64,000 bases of DNA from Neoarius graeffei (GCF_027579695.1 NC_083572.1:17894421-17958420), one strand, 5' to 3'. Counted from the first letter of the stretch, positions 22,251 through 34,186 are shown. Notes: generated by a model not told the origin, from the letters alone. Program-made: numbers and translations.

Positions 22251-23702
22251 GACCATCGGGGCACACCAATCCGTGGGGCCTGTGACCTCCTCGATTATGC
22301 CCAGAGACAGCATTCGCTTCAATTCGGCTTCCACTTTTGGAAGGAGAGGTAGCGGGATGTGGCGTGGTGTCGCCAGGGAGTAGGGCTCTGCAGCGGGCTT
22401 CAATTCGATTTTCACTGGGTCGCACTTGAACAGTCCAATGTCCCCAAACACATCATTAAGCAGATCGGATGTAATGGCATTCACTCTCATTACTAGACCC
22501 ATTCTCTTGGCAACACTGCGTCCCAGGAGATTGTGAGAGTATGGCCCCTTGATAACTGTCACCCAGTACTTATAGCACCGTCCCTTGTATGGACTTAAGG
22601 CGAGGAACCTGCCCACAGTTTGCACCTCGCCTCCTGGGCTGGTAATGAGGGGTTTTGGCCCAGTCCTGATCAACCGTGGACGTTGCAGTAGTTTATTGAA
22701 AATGGTCTGTGACATTACTGTAATGTCTGCACCGGTGTCTATTTTAAATTCTACAGGACTGCCATTCACATCCAGTTCTACTAGCCACTCATTGTCGGGG
22801 TCAGGCTGTGCAATCACGTCTGGCATCGCCTCACGTACAGCGCCAACAAAAAATGCATCTTCACTGTCGGACGCAACGTTCACTTCTTTAAGTGCTCTAC
22901 TTTGACAGACAGCCTCGAAGTGCCCTATTTTGTTGCATTTTCTGCATCTCCTATTCTTAGCTGGGCAGGAGCGTGCGTTTCCATGCTGGTCATTGCATCG
23001 TGAACAGGCAAACTGCTGTGACTCACCCCTATCGTCTCTCTTTGCCCACTGCGGTCTGTCCCTCCCGCCATTTCTTCCACAGGATTGCCGTCTCCCTTGT
23101 CCTTGCATCATAGCATCCACTGAACCGTCCGCACGCAAGCACATATTTTGTTGTTTTATTTGTTCATTTTGACGAGCAATTTGGATTGCTTTCTCTAGAG
23201 ACAGTTCTGGCTCCAACTGTAACTTTTCTGAGACATCTGTGTCCGATATGCCAATCACAAGCCTATCCCTTATTTGCTCGTCTTTGTTAGCTCCAAACTC
23301 GCAGTACTGTGCTAGCTCGTACAGGCTTCGGATAAAGGCCTCCACGGGCTCGTCTGGCTTCTGAACTCGCTTATGAAAGCATGCCCGTTCGTGTATTACA
23401 TTTCTTTTCGGCACAAAATGCTCGTGGAACTTTTCTATCACAATGTCATAATTCATTTCAGGGCTTACTTCATCATCCTCCTCGTCTTCAAAGTTTTCCA
23501 TCCGGTCATACACAAACGACTCATAGATAGCCTTGGCTTCCCTTCCCACAGCATAGAGAAGCGTGTTCACCTGCACTTCACCGTTGTCCTGGTTCAGTTT
23601 CATTGCCACTCGATAGCGATCGAAACGACGGCGCCACATCGGCCATTCTGCCGGACGGGTGAAGTCGAACTTTTCTGGAGGTCCTAATTTTGCCATCCTC
23701 AC
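22152..23702 (-). pseudogene. Gypsy gag-protease reading frame
   Basis: A 516-codon frame starts at an ATG about 35 bases after the 5' LTR. The first ~190 residues are a gag capsid-like helical region (retrotransposon gag signature around KRNVIHERACFHKRVQ). A CCHC knuckle (CRKCNKIGHFEAVC) follows, and a retropepsin with IDTGADITVMS and HNLLGRSVAKRMG. It then enters the RT and breaks (frame leaves at about 22220). Gag and protease themselves look intact, so this part may still be translatable. Confidence 0.9.
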
Positions 23703-23736
23703 TAATTATTTGTTAAATCGGTCACTTCTGACACCA

Positions 23737-23870
23737 TGTCATGCGCGGAGGCAATAACGTGACTACCATGTAGGTTGCACTCAATAGAACTTCCGGTTTA
23801 TTCTCAACGTGACCCTATGACATCATACGTAAAGCCACTACGGTGGCCCATACATTCACATATCATCACA
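23737..23870 (-). repeat. 5' LTR of the short-LTR gypsy element
   Basis: 134-bp copy matching 18396-18529 with very few differences. Downstream in element direction comes TGGTGTCAGAAGTG, a primer-binding site candidate, then the gag start. Confidence 0.9.
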
Positions 23871-23994
23871 TTTCCCCCTTTTAGGTTGAAGAGAAACCCC
23901 ATTAACTACCCCAGACAGAACAGGTACAATTCCATATAAACTAGGATTTTACGTAAAGCCACTACGGTGGCCCATACATTCACATATCATCACA

Positions 23995-24560
23995 GCTGTG
24001 AACACTGTCGATATCGCTATCCATGCTGTAAAATTAATGCTATTTTGAATCCTCATTCACGGCTGTAATGCAAATGGCTTCCTCCTCGGTATACAAGTGC
24101 ACTTCCATGGCTGGGAAAAAACTACATTTTGCCACCTATGTAGTCCCCTATTTATACAAATAGGAGTCATTCAGGATTCAGCCATGTTTTTGCTCGGTGT
24201 TAGCAAATTACAGATTTTTAGCTTTCTCCTGAAATGTTTTCTTTTATTTCTTCTTCCTCAGGGTAGTAGAACTCGCTTTCGCTGTGAACACTGTCGTTAT
24301 CGCTATCCATGCTGTAAAATTGCTATTCTGAGAAATGCTCACAGAAATTTATAAGATTTTTGATAATCTTATAAAAAAAAGATAAATGTTAACAAAAAAA
24401 AAAAAAAAAATGCTACTATATTGTTGTTGTGAACGAGCGAGTCGCTCGCCAGCCAATCAGAGCGCAGGATTTGGACCGCGAAAAAAAAAAATTTATTAAA
24501 CTAACAAAATTTACTAGTGATATTTAATAGTCAATTGACACACGCCTCAGTTTCCTGAGG
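23995..24560. repeat. Fold-back repeat, right part with tandem copy
   Basis: 24045-24345 repeats the 17985-18390 sequence, including TTGAATCCTCATTCACGGC and CTCCTCGGTATACAAGTGC, so the host repeat carried two tandem units before the gypsy insertion. The end (about 24430-24490) has GCGAGTCGCTCGCCAGCCAA and poly-A runs. Confidence 0.55.
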
Positions 24561-24879
24561 CATTATGGGTGTTTATGATAACTTAATAATGAGACAGAAA
24601 CTGAAGTGAAGTATACAAATTTAAAAAGAGAAATCAGTCATAAAGATGACAACCTTTGAATGTGTGTGTGGGTGATAATATTTATTGTAAAGTTAGATAT
24701 AACCTCGCCAACCTATCTATGCCAATTTTCCTTTAAAAAAAACACAAGCACCAGGGAAATTTGACTTAGCCCCTGGTCTTTTCCGTAGCTAGGAACGCCC
24801 TTGTAATAAACTGGCAGGGAAGTACACAGATCTCCGAAACCAGAATGAGTCAGTGTTTTTTCGGTGTTCGTGTCGTTAC

Positions 24880-25035
24880 CTTTTTTTTAACTTCCTCATT
24901 CATCAAAACTGAAAGCATATTTCGCTTAACCGGCTGAAGGAAAAGAAAATCCACAACGCTTATTTTTCTTTAGCTTTGCGTGAAAGCTCAAACTACCCCG
25001 AGCCACATAAACGCCGTCTCTTTCTAAATGTGAAG
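24880..25035 (+). promoter_or_regulatory. Possible 5' untranslated exon of the caspase-8 gene
   Basis: Outside repeats, a moderately GC-balanced stretch ends CTAAATGTGAAG followed by GTAAGG, a strong splice donor at 25036. The first coding exon of the caspase-8-like gene starts 7.7 kb downstream with acceptor-like CAG sites at 32691, 32700 and 32720 just before its ATG, so an upstream non-coding exon is needed. No TATA box is evident. The link between the two is a guess. Confidence 0.3.
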
Positions 25036-25336
25036 GTAAGGAAATTAGCTGACTTGTATTCTCACTAATATAACTTTTAAACTAACTTTCAGTGGTATTG
25101 GTTAGCTAAGCTTGCTGTGTCACTCGACTAGCATTTTCTATGGGTTGAAGCTGTTTGCTGAATATTAGCTGTCATCTTATTCCGATGGGCTTGTATTTAA
25201 AAAAAAAAAAAGTAAAAGCACAAGGCTTAAACAAACAAACCAAAAAAAAAAAACAATTTACCTTCGTTGCGTGTAATCAGGATCACGTGACAGGTTGTTT
25301 TTGTTTCCAGGAGGGGGCTGAGTAAACTGTTATGGG

Positions 25337-26496
25337 TTGTTTTACAATCAGGGTACAAAGTTTGTGTCACAGGGGTCCAAAATTCAAATTGATTCAAACT
25401 GGTTCTTGTACCAGTTTTTAAGTGAAGGACAAGTTAAAGAACAGATTTCAGGTAATTTTTTGACATGTGTGTATGGTAGTTTTGTGTAATCTGCTATAAG
25501 ATGGGAGAAACAAATGAAGTGATTCTCAGGAGGACTTTTTTTTTTGACAATTCAGAATCCACTACTTCCATAGTGCTTTTAAATATAAGGCTGTAAGCTT
25601 TGTGTTAGTTGTGTCTAATATTTATGTCCCAATATCTTGACCACATTTTAGGATGAAAATAATCATTTTAGATATGTTATTTTATATTGAAAAATTAGCT
25701 GTCTCGGAGAGGACATTTTTTTTGACACAGTTACATACTAATTTGATCAAAATAGTCTGAAAACTTACTGGCATTCAACATTAAAACTTAACTATTAACT
25801 ATGTTTCCAATGATATGGAACCAAATATTTGTTTTATGGTATAAAGAATGATTTAAGTGCATCCCTTTTGGAGCTACCTGTGGTCAAAAAAGCACTTTTT
25901 CTAAATGACACGAGTAATTTTGCTAAATATGACATATTGCCATACATTCACCAAAAATAACGTCTCATCTCATTATCTCTAGCCGCTTTATCCTTCTACA
26001 GGGTCGCAGGCAAGCTGGAGCCTATCCCAGCTGACTATGGGCGAAAGGCGGGGTACACCCTGGACAAGTCGCCAGGTCATCACAGGGCTGACACATAGAC
26101 ACAGACAACCATTCACACTCACATTCACACCTACGGTCAATTTAGAGTCACCAGTTAACCTAACCTGCATGTCTTTGGACTGTGGGGGAAACCGGAGCAC
26201 CCGGAGGAAACCCACGCGGACACGGGGAGAACATGCAAACTCCGCACAGAAAGGCCCTCGCCGGCCCCGGGGCTCGAACCCAGGACCTTCTTGCTGTGAG
26301 GCGACAGCGCTAACCACTACACCACCGTGCCGCCCCCAAAAATAATGTTATCACCAAATTTTTTTTTTTTGCATGGTAAATAGAGCCATCACAGGGCTAC
26401 AATAAACAACCAAGTTTATTTAGTCAAGCCTGTTGATATTGAAGATAATAAGTGTTAAATGTGATTTTTAGCTTGCGTACCCTGATTGTAAAACAA
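25337..26496. mobile_element. Non-autonomous TIR element with a V-SINE inside
   Basis: TTGTTTTACAATCAGGGTAC at the left has its exact inverted copy at the right (GTACCCTGATTGTAAAACAA). Without the SINE it is about 0.8 kb and non-coding. Superfamily not assigned; no clear target duplication. Confidence 0.6.
25961..26335 (-). repeat. tRNA-derived V-SINE, full length
   Basis: On the minus strand it begins with the tRNA-like head (GTGGTGTAGTGGTTAGCGCT, an A-box, then GGGTTCGAGCC, a B-box), continues with the V-SINE core (AGTTTGCATGTTCTCCCCGT, TTTCCCCCACAGTCCAAAG) and ends in ATGAGATGAGA repeats. CCAAAAATAA flanks both ends (25951-25960, 26336-26345), a 10-bp TSD. Confidence 0.93.
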
Positions 26497-26865
26497 TCTA
26501 ACTATAACTTCGTCATAAGATATAGTTCTGAACATTTTAAGTTTAATAATTCCCACACTCCAAGCTACTGAAAAACTAGCTTTCTTTTGGTCTTTAATCA
26601 GAAGGACTTACTGGATACAAGAAAAAGGGGGTAAAAACACTTCAAAGCACAGCATACTGGTGTGTTATCGCGAGAACAGCAGTGATGGCTTTGGGAAACA
26701 GGAACTGGAAAATTTACTATAAATTCTTAAGATCTGTTGTCTGCCTTATCAGTCAAATATGTGTTTAAGACATTAATACTAATGCCACAAATATGTTTGT
26801 CATCTCCCTTCTGAACCATGTTTGGTTGGCTTGACCAGAATTGCAGCAGTAGAGTGGCCAGTTCC

Positions 26866-27063
26866 TTTCTGTGCATTCATGCATCTATGGGCAATTTAGA
26901 GCAGCTAGTTAACCTAACTGCATGTCTTTGGACTGTGAAGGAAACCCCACACAGACACTGGGAGAACATGTGAACTCTACACACAAAGGCCCTCGTTGGC
27001 CACTGGGCTCGAACCCAGAACCTTCTTGCTATGAGGTGACAGTGCTAACCACTGCACCACCAT
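26866..27063 (-). repeat. Partial V-SINE
   Basis: Same family and orientation as the neighbouring copies but more diverged. The tRNA-like head and part of the core remain; the tail is missing. Confidence 0.8.
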
Positions 27064-27139
27064 AGATAGATTCTTTATTGTCATTGCACATTACTATACA
27101 ACGAAACACTGTTTGAGGCCACAGATCACAGCAGCATAT

Positions 27140-27499
27140 CATCTCATCTCATTATCTCTAGCCACTTTATCCTGTTCTACAGGGTCGCAGGCGAGCTGGA
27201 ACCTATCCCAGCTGACTACGGGTGAAAGGCGGGGTACACCCTGGACAAGTCGCCAGGTCATCACAGGGCTGACACATAGACACAGACAACCGTTCACATT
27301 CACACCTACGGTCAATTTAGAGTCACCAGTTAACCTAACCTGCATGTCTTTGGACTGCGGGGGAAAACGGAGCACCCGGAGGAAACCCACACGGACATGG
27401 GGAGAACATGCAAACTCCACACAGAAAGGCCCTCGCCGGCCACGGGGCTCGAACCCGGACCTTCTTGCTGTGAGGCGACAGTGCTAACCACTACACCAA
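27140..27499 (-). repeat. V-SINE inserted in the LINE tail
   Basis: Same family as 25961-26335. CAGCATAT on both sides (27132-27139, 27500-27507) is its TSD. The first bases of the tRNA head are missing (it stops at the equivalent of TGGTGTAG). Confidence 0.9.
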
Positions 27500-27611
27500 C
27501 AGCATATCAATAAAATAAAAATAAAATACATAACCTTTTAAAAAGCAGCAGTATGTAATTATTCAATGTAGCCAAACACAGTAAGGTGCAGAGTGTGAGT
27601 CCAAGTCCGGA

Positions 27612-28019
27612 TCAGGCCTCCAGCAGAGCTTTTACAGCCCTGGGAAAGAAGCTATTTTGGTGTTTTGCTGTTTGTGACTTTATGACCCTAAGCCTGCCAG
27701 AGGGAAGGGTGTCAAAAAGACATTGTCTGGGGTGAGTGCAGTCAGTACGAATCTTTGTGGCTCTGTTTTTCAGCCTGGCAGAGTAAATCTGTTCCAGGGA
27801 TTGGAGAGGGCTACCAATGATTTTAGATGCAGTCCTGATGATCCGCTGCAGATCTTTCCTCTCCTCTGAGGTGCAGCTGGAGAGCCACACTATGCATCCA
27901 TAGCTCAGAACACTTTGTATGGTGCACTGGTAGAAGTTGGTGAGGAGCTTCTGTGAGCGCCCAGTTTTCCTCAGGGATCGCAGGAAGAAGAGTCTCTGCT
28001 GGGCCTTCTTCACCACCAT
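27612..28019 (-). pseudogene. C-terminal part of a LINE reverse transcriptase
   Basis: A 135-codon frame with KKAQQRLFFLRSLRKTG, SYGCIVWLSS, RIIRTASKIIGSPLQS and LPSGRLRVIKSQTAKHQN, the conserved tail that follows the polymerase domain in several fish LINE groups. The polymerase core and endonuclease are absent. Clade not determined. Confidence 0.8.
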
Positions 28020-28157
28020 GCTGCCCCCTCCCTTCTGTGTCAGTCTCTTAAACTAGACATAAGCATGAAGAACACACTCGCAGCAGATACAGCAAACTGT
28101 GTTCAAAAATATATATCTTGGGCTCCAGAGAGCTACGAGACTGACAGAGTGGCCAAA

Positions 28158-28512
28158 CCATTCAAAACTAGAAGGGCACTCCGTAGAGTGCATACCTCCG
28201 CCAAGCCACATATTCAGTTTTGCATCAAAATCTAATCAATTGTTCCTTGGTCCATGGCACACCTTTCCTCAAAATGTCATCGAAATCCGTTCACTACTAT
28301 TTGAGTTACGTTGGGAACAGACAAAAAAAAAAAAACCCTGGATCCACATACATGTCCGGATTTGCATCAGAATCTGATCAATTGCTTCTTGGTCCATGGC
28401 TCACCTTTCCTCAAAATTTAATCAAAATCTGTTCACTACTATTTGAGTTACATTGGGAACAGACAAACAAACGGAGGTGAAAACATACCTCCGCCAACTT
28501 TGTTAGAGGTTA
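28158..28512. repeat. Repeat with two ~142-bp tandem units
   Basis: Begins GAAGGGCACTCCGTAGAGTG, ends with CATACCTCCGCCAACTTTGT. The unit containing TTGGTCCATGGC occurs twice (28247-28258 and 28389-28400), period 142 bp. Non-coding; a dispersed fish repeat of unassigned class. Confidence 0.6.
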
Positions 28513-29499
28513 AACATTCTAATACACAACTTTTTTTTGTTGTTGTCTGCTGCTAAGAGTCAGAATGGATCACTTGAACACTGTTTCAATTGTTATACTT
28601 TGAATATAATCACAGATAAAGTTTCAGTTGTTATACTTTTTTTTTTTTTTTTTTTAAAAAGCATGTTGAGTATTTTACTTAATTGAAAATGGAAACCTAA
28701 AGTACATATTCAGGCCGTTGCTGTCTCATGTTGAGACACCACTCCATCATGTCAAATTGGAAATTTGCAACACACAGATTTTATAATAAATACATGTCAA
28801 AATCTTCATATACTTGCTACCAAACAACATAATACAGCTGCATATTCTTGTCTTAAAATAAATGGTTTTATAAAATAGCTATTTAGTTCACAAATTTAAA
28901 CACCATGTGCAGTGGAACCCACAGTGCATTCTACCTCACATGATACACAAGTTGGACACGGATATTAACTGACATCAGTATCAGTTTTGGTTTTAGACTG
29001 AACATAAGCAGAGTTTCATGTGAATTTCTTTCACAGCAGGTCATAGACCCTTGTGGTACCTGTGTAGTCATACTTGCAGTGTCGTCAAACTAGTGTGTAG
29101 CCGGGGTAGTGTCATCACACAGGATGTGGTTATAAAGAGTCTTTACATTACGCATATGTGAGGATTTCAGTAACCGTCTGGTGCATGTTTTAGTTCTGAG
29201 TGAAAGTAAGAGACTTGTGTGACACTGTCCAAGTAATCGCAACTTGTGATGACTTAGTATTATAGAATTTTAATGAGAATAAAATAATTTTATTGTGCAC
29301 ATCAAGGTATCACAAACCTCTCAACAAGAGCTTGTCTTTTGGCAACTGGCAGCTTCTTTGCTGTGCATCAGTGATAAAATGGTTTAATTGTGTACACAGT
29401 ATCACCCGCTAATTGTAGTTAGTTAGCTAAAATATAGTGTAAAAAAAAAATACAATACCGTGTCATCATTTCTGATTTATTTTATTTAATTTTTTAATC
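28513..29499. other. Non-repetitive AT-rich stretch, no gene
   Basis: No open frame of interest, no recognised repeat. It probably lies in intron 1 of the caspase-8-like gene if the exon at 24880-25035 is real. Confidence 0.35.
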
Positions 29500-29876
29500 C
29501 AATATGGATCAGGCCAAATATCAATGTTCCATTATGACAATGCTCTCATGTGCAAAGGCCCCAAACGACATATTTTACCAAGGTTGGTATGTAAGAACTC
29601 AAATGGCCTGTACAGAGCCCTAACCAGAAACCCGCTGAATGCCTTTAGGATGAACTGGAATGTCCACTGTGAGTCAGGTCTTCTCTGCCAAAATTAATAA
29701 TCTTGTGGCTGAATGGGTAATCCCCACAACCGCATTCCAAAATCTAGTGGAAAGCCTTCCCAGAAGAATAAATGAGAATAACTCCGTATTAATGACCAAG
29801 GTTTTGGATTGGGATATTCAACATATATGGGTGTGATGATTGTATACACATACCCATGGGCATATAGTGTAGTTTA
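29500..29876 (+). mobile_element. Tc1 fragment (3' half)
   Basis: The nucleotide order CATTATGACAATGCTCTC (HYDNA), CCTGTACAGAGCCCTAACC (W..QSP), GATGAACTGG (DEL) and AAAGCCTTCCCAGAAGA followed by GCATATAGTGTA at the end is that of a Tc1 transposase tail plus terminal repeat. Many substitutions; no frame. Confidence 0.7.
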
Positions 29877-29878
29877 TA

Positions 29879-30845
29879 TCCAACTTCCCCTGAAAGTATT
29901 GGAATGGCAAGGCCAATTCTCTAGTTTTTGCGATACACTGAAGACATTTGTGTTTGAGATCAAAAGATTGCTATAAGATGATGGATCAGAATTTCAGCTT
30001 TCATTTCTTGATATTTACATGTAGATATCTTAAACAACTTGGAACATGGCACCTTTTGTTTGAACTTACCTATTTTTCAAGTGATCAAAAATATTGGAAT
30101 GTGGCTGACCGGTGTTTCTTTTTGCCCAAATGTACCCTGTTAGATTGATTGATTGATTGATTGATTAAACAATTAAAAGCTTTGAATGTCTAGTATTGGC
30201 CTTGGGTTTTACCTGCGAATACTGCATTTGTTATTAAAAAAGGATAAATGGACATGAAGGTCAGAGAGCTGTAAATGGGAGAAAAGCAAGCACAAGCATT
30301 GGGCAGAGACAATACAACAATTTGGAATGTACTAACAACCAGACATTGAACAGGCCAGTCAAGGAAAAAAAAACAGGTCGGTTCAAGGTTTTAAACTGGT
30401 CAAGTCAACCACCAGACCTTATCTTATTTGAGCATGTATTTTACATCTTGAAGAGGAGACCCAATGGAGAACGCCCCCCCCCCCCCAAAAAAAAAAAAAT
30501 GCGATGAGCCTGGAAAAATATTACATAAGAAAAATGTAGCAGTTTGATGCGGTCACTTGCTTAGTGCAATTATTTCAAGCAAAGGATATGCAACCAAATA
30601 TTAAGTGTTATTTACTTCCTAGAATATATGTTCTGATACTTTTGTTAACCTAAAAATTGGGTAGTGTTCCACCAAAGTTGCCATGTTCTTAGTTGCTTAA
30701 CACACCACCTAGATGTAAATATCAGGAAATAAAAGCTGAAATTCTGATCTGTTGTCACGTTTTCGTCTATCCTCCTGTAATGTCTTCAGTGTATAGCAAA
30801 AACAAAAGAATTGGCTTTGCTGTTCCAATACTTTCAGAGACTGTA
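29879..30845 (+). mobile_element. Decayed Tc1-like element
   Basis: About 70 bases at the left (TGAAAGTATTGGAA ... ACACTGAAGACAT) recur inverted at the right (ATGTCTTCAGTGTATAGC ... TTCCAATACTTTCA), a long-inverted-repeat design. An AAACTGGTCAAGTCAACCACC stretch near 30391 keeps the W(P/S)SQ.PDL trace of a DDE transposase. A (GATT)n run is at 30144-30167. Confidence 0.65.
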
Positions 30846-30849
30846 TGTA

Positions 30850-32409
30850 CAGTGGTGCTTGAAAGTTTGTGAACCCTTTAGAATTTTCTATATTTCTACA
30901 TAAATATAACCTAAAACATCATCAGATTTTCACACAAGTCCTAAAAATAGATAAAGAGAACCCAGTTAAACAAATGAGACAAAAAATATTATACTTGGTC
31001 ATTTAATTATTGAGGAAAATGATCCAATATTACATATCTGTGAGTGGCAAAAGTATGTGAACCTCTAGGATTAGCAGTTAATTTGAAGGTGAAATTAGAG
31101 TCAGGTGTTTTCAATCAATGGGATGGCAATCAGGTGTGAGTGGACACCCTGTTTTATTTAAAGAACAGGGATCTATCAAAGTCTGATCTTCACAACACAT
31201 GTTTGTGGAAGTACATCATAGCACGAACAAAGGAGATTTCTGAGGGCCTCAGAAAAAGCGTTGTTGTTGCTCATCAGGCTGGAAAAGGTTACAAAACCAT
31301 CTCTAAAGTGTTTGGACTCCACCAATCCACAGTCAGACAGATTGTGTATAAATGGAGGACATTCAAGACCATTCTTACCCTCCCCAGGAGTGGTCGACCA
31401 ACAAAGATCACTCCAAGAGCAAGGGGTGTAATAGTCAGCGAGGTCACACAAGACCCCAGGGTAACTTCTAGGCCTCTCTCACATTGGGTAATGTTCATGA
31501 GTCCACCATCAGGAGAACACTGAACAACAATGGTGTGCATGGCAGGGTTGCAAGGAGAAAGCCACTGCTCTCCAAAAAGAACATTGCTGCTCGTCTGCAG
31601 TTTCCTAAAGATCACATGGACAAGCCAGAAGGCTATTGGAAAAAAGTTTTGTGGACAGATGAGACCAAAATGGAACTTTTTGGTTTAAATGAGAAGCGTT
31701 ATGTTTGGAGAAAGGAAAACACTGCATTCCAGCATAAGAACCTCGTCCCATCTGTGACACATGATGGTGGTAGTATCATGGTTTGGGCCTGTTTTGCTGC
31801 ATCTGGGCCAGGACGGCTTGCCATCATTGATGGAACAATGAATTCTGAATTATACCAGTGAATTCGAAAGGAAAATGTCAGGACATCTGTCCATGAACTG
31901 AATCTCAAGAGAAGGTGGGTCATGCAGCAAGACAACGACCCCAAGCACACAAGTTGTTCTACCAAAGAATGGTTAAAGAAGAATAAAGTTCATGTTTTTG
32001 AATGGCCAAGTCAAAGTCCTGACCTTAATCCAATTGAAATGTTGTGGAAGGACCTGAAACGAGCAGTTAATGTGAGGAGACCCACCAACATCCCAGAGTT
32101 GAAGCTGTTCTATATGGAGGAATGGGCTAAAATTCCTCCAAGCTGGTGGGCAAGATCAACAGTTACCGGAAACGTTTAGTTGCAGTTATTGCTGCACAAG
32201 GGGGTCACACCAGATACTGAAAGCATACTTTTGCCACTCACAGATACGTAATATTTCCCTCAATAAATAAATGATGAAGTATAATATTTTTGTCTCATTT
32301 GTTTAACTGGGTTCTCTATCTACTTTTAGGACTTGTGTGAAAATCTGATTATGTTTTAGGTCATATTTATGTAGAAATATAGAAAATCACAAACTTTCAA
32401 GCACCACTG
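30850..32409 (+). mobile_element. Tc1-like element, family copy 1
   Basis: CAGTGGTGCTTGAAAGTTTG at the left and its inverted form CAAACTTTCAAGCACCACTG at the right, with TA flanks (30848-30849, 32410-32411). The same family recurs at 37618-44185 (reversed) and 56921-58482. Confidence 0.93.
31236..32200 (+). pseudogene. Tc1 transposase, copy 1, broken
   Basis: Readable parts: a helix-turn-helix (KTISKVFGLHQSTVRQIVYKW), a frame break near 31470-31490 where about ten residues present in copy 3 are missing, LLWTDETK-type first Asp motif (KVLWTDETKMELFG), a TGA at about 31859, then MQQDNDPKHTS (second Asp) and WPSQSPDLNPIEMLW (third acidic residue). All DDE residues are visible but the gene is broken by at least one shift and one stop. 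Confidence 0.9.
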
Positions 32410-32744
32410 TACTAGTATCCTCCAACAGTAAAGTGGTAGTGTTGCACTGATTGATGAAAAATATAATTTAGTTATGAAATGCACCAATGTCTGGGTTGCA
32501 AGCCTAGGGGGCAAAGATGCCAAGTAATATTTACCATATTTGTGTCACGTGCCAGGTCAATGTGACAAAATTTTAAATCTGATTGCAGTTTGCTAATCTC
32601 AAAATGTATTCTACCATACACCGCAGTAGCTCAGCAGTTGATTCACTATTAAATGTCTTAATTTTCTTTCACCAATATTTCTGTATACAGGTGTGTGCAG
32701 GATAGGATCTGTCTTGGCAGGTTTTACTTCTGGCTCTGCTCAAT

Positions 32745-34186
32745 ATGGACCTCAGTAAACTTCATGAGATTGATGAGGGGCTGACAAAGAGCGAGGTTGC
32801 TGCACTGAAGTTTCTCTGCATGGATTACCTCGGCAGGAAACGGCTGGAGACTGTGAAGGATGCGAAAGACCTGTTCATCCGGCTCTCGGAGCAAGACTTG
32901 CTCGCCAGTAAACTCTTCCTTTCTGATCTGCTCTACACCATTGGCCGCTATGACTTACTTTCCATCTTGGACACTGACAGTAAATGTGTCAGGAGGGTGT
33001 TGCAGACTCAGAGGTCTGGTGTTTCAGAGTACAGGTAAAAACAGACGAGACTTTTAAGTTGGGGTGTTCCATCTTTGGTATAAGCATATAGACTAAGCTG
33101 CTGTTCACCAAAATTAATGTTATTGTGCAATAAAATATTTACAGAGGATTAAAACACAGCAGTTGCAACCTGTTATAGAAAAATAATCAATGGCGGGGTG
33201 GTATGTTGTGGTTACAATCCTGAAGTTGAACATTTTCCAATAACAGCATGTCACTTATTTTATAAAAGAATAACATGACATCCATTTATAGTTATATTTA
33301 ATGTTGTGGAAATGTCTGCAAAACATTGGTTTCTGGTTCTTACTTATAACAGCTGTAAACAGGAGTTCCCCTCACATTCTTTTCTAAGTGCAACTTGTTA
33401 CCAAAAAATGCAAAAGGCATTGTCTTCCTACCTTAGATTTTCCCATGGAGGGAAAACTTAAAGCTTTACCTCTGACTGTTACAAAGAGCTTGACGTTAAA
33501 GGCTTAAATTACATCTCCTTGCAGTAAACTTCATATCAACACTTGTGTTTTTCTTTGTTAGAAAACACATTTTTTTAAAATCTGTTTTTAATTCGGATTA
33601 CATTATCTGGATTGTCCCCACACAAAATTAATAAACACCATTTGACATATTTGAATATTCATTGCTGTGGAATGAATTATTTTTAAACGTCATAGTATTC
33701 TTGAAAATGTATTTGGACTCATTGTGACTAAGAAGTAATGAACTGTTCGTAAAGTTGTACCTGCTCTTTGATACATTGCTACTGTGTGTTTCAGAAAGAT
33801 GCTCTATAAGCTATCTGAAGATGTAACAGATGACAACCTGCATGACATAAAATTTCTTCTGAGCAATCTGCCTAAAGCAAAACTGACTTCTGCTGTATGT
33901 ATATTCAGCAAATTTTTTACAGTATGCAGTGAAATTCTATTGTTTGAGAGCTTGAGAAGTTAAGATTGATATTGTGTGTCAGTGTATGACTGCTTTATGC
34001 ATTCCTGAATATTGCAGACGTTTCTGGACGTCCTGGCTGAAATGGAGAAAATGGAACTGCTTGGAGAAGACAACCTGGATAAACTAGAGGATGTTCTGAG
34101 TAACTGCAGTAAAGAGTTAGCTGATAAGGTACAGAAATTCAAGAACTCAGTTGGCTCCAGGGAACTTGATCGCATGTCAATATCAG
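32745..34186 (+). CDS. casp8: Tandem DED region of the caspase (exons 1-3)
   Basis: Exon 1 (phase 2 end) encodes DED1: the start MDLSKLHEIDEGLTKSEVAA has the helical DED pattern and IGRYDLLSIL contains the RxDLL motif typical of DEDs. DED2 is split over exons 2 and 3 (KMLYKLSEDVTDDNLHDIKF ... FLDVLAEMEKMELL ... NLDKLEDVL). The ATG is the first in frame after acceptor-like CAG sites, and the domain begins right at it, so the start is secure. Confidence 0.88.

Larger units (their letters stand above)
18396..23994 (-). mobile_element. Short-LTR Ty3/gypsy retrotransposon, partly tandem
   Basis: The element reads on the minus strand. Its 134-bp LTRs are at 18396-18529 (3' LTR) and 23737-23870 (5' LTR). 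Beyond the 5' LTR lie an 80-bp copy of the 3' internal end (23871-23950) and a 44-bp LTR tip (23951-23994). GCTGT flanks the whole block (18391-18395, 23995-23999). A primer-binding-like TGGTGTCAGAAGTG follows the 5' LTR. Gag, protease, a deleted RT, RNase H and integrase are recognisable. It carries a hAT (20787-21771). Confidence 0.92.
27064..28035 (-). mobile_element. 5'-truncated LINE with V-SINE insertion
   Basis: The minus strand encodes the end of a non-LTR retrotransposon reverse transcriptase and finishes with an ACAATAAAGAATCTATCT-type tail. The V-SINE at 27140-27499 split its 3' UTR. The 5' end stops at about 28035, as is usual for truncated LINE copies. Confidence 0.75.

Noticed and set aside
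26037-26345. Open frames over the V-SINE copies (also 25988-26317, 27113-27487, 27139-27420, 61860-62147)
   Set aside because: They are readings of the same SINE text and recur with every copy. No protein evidence.
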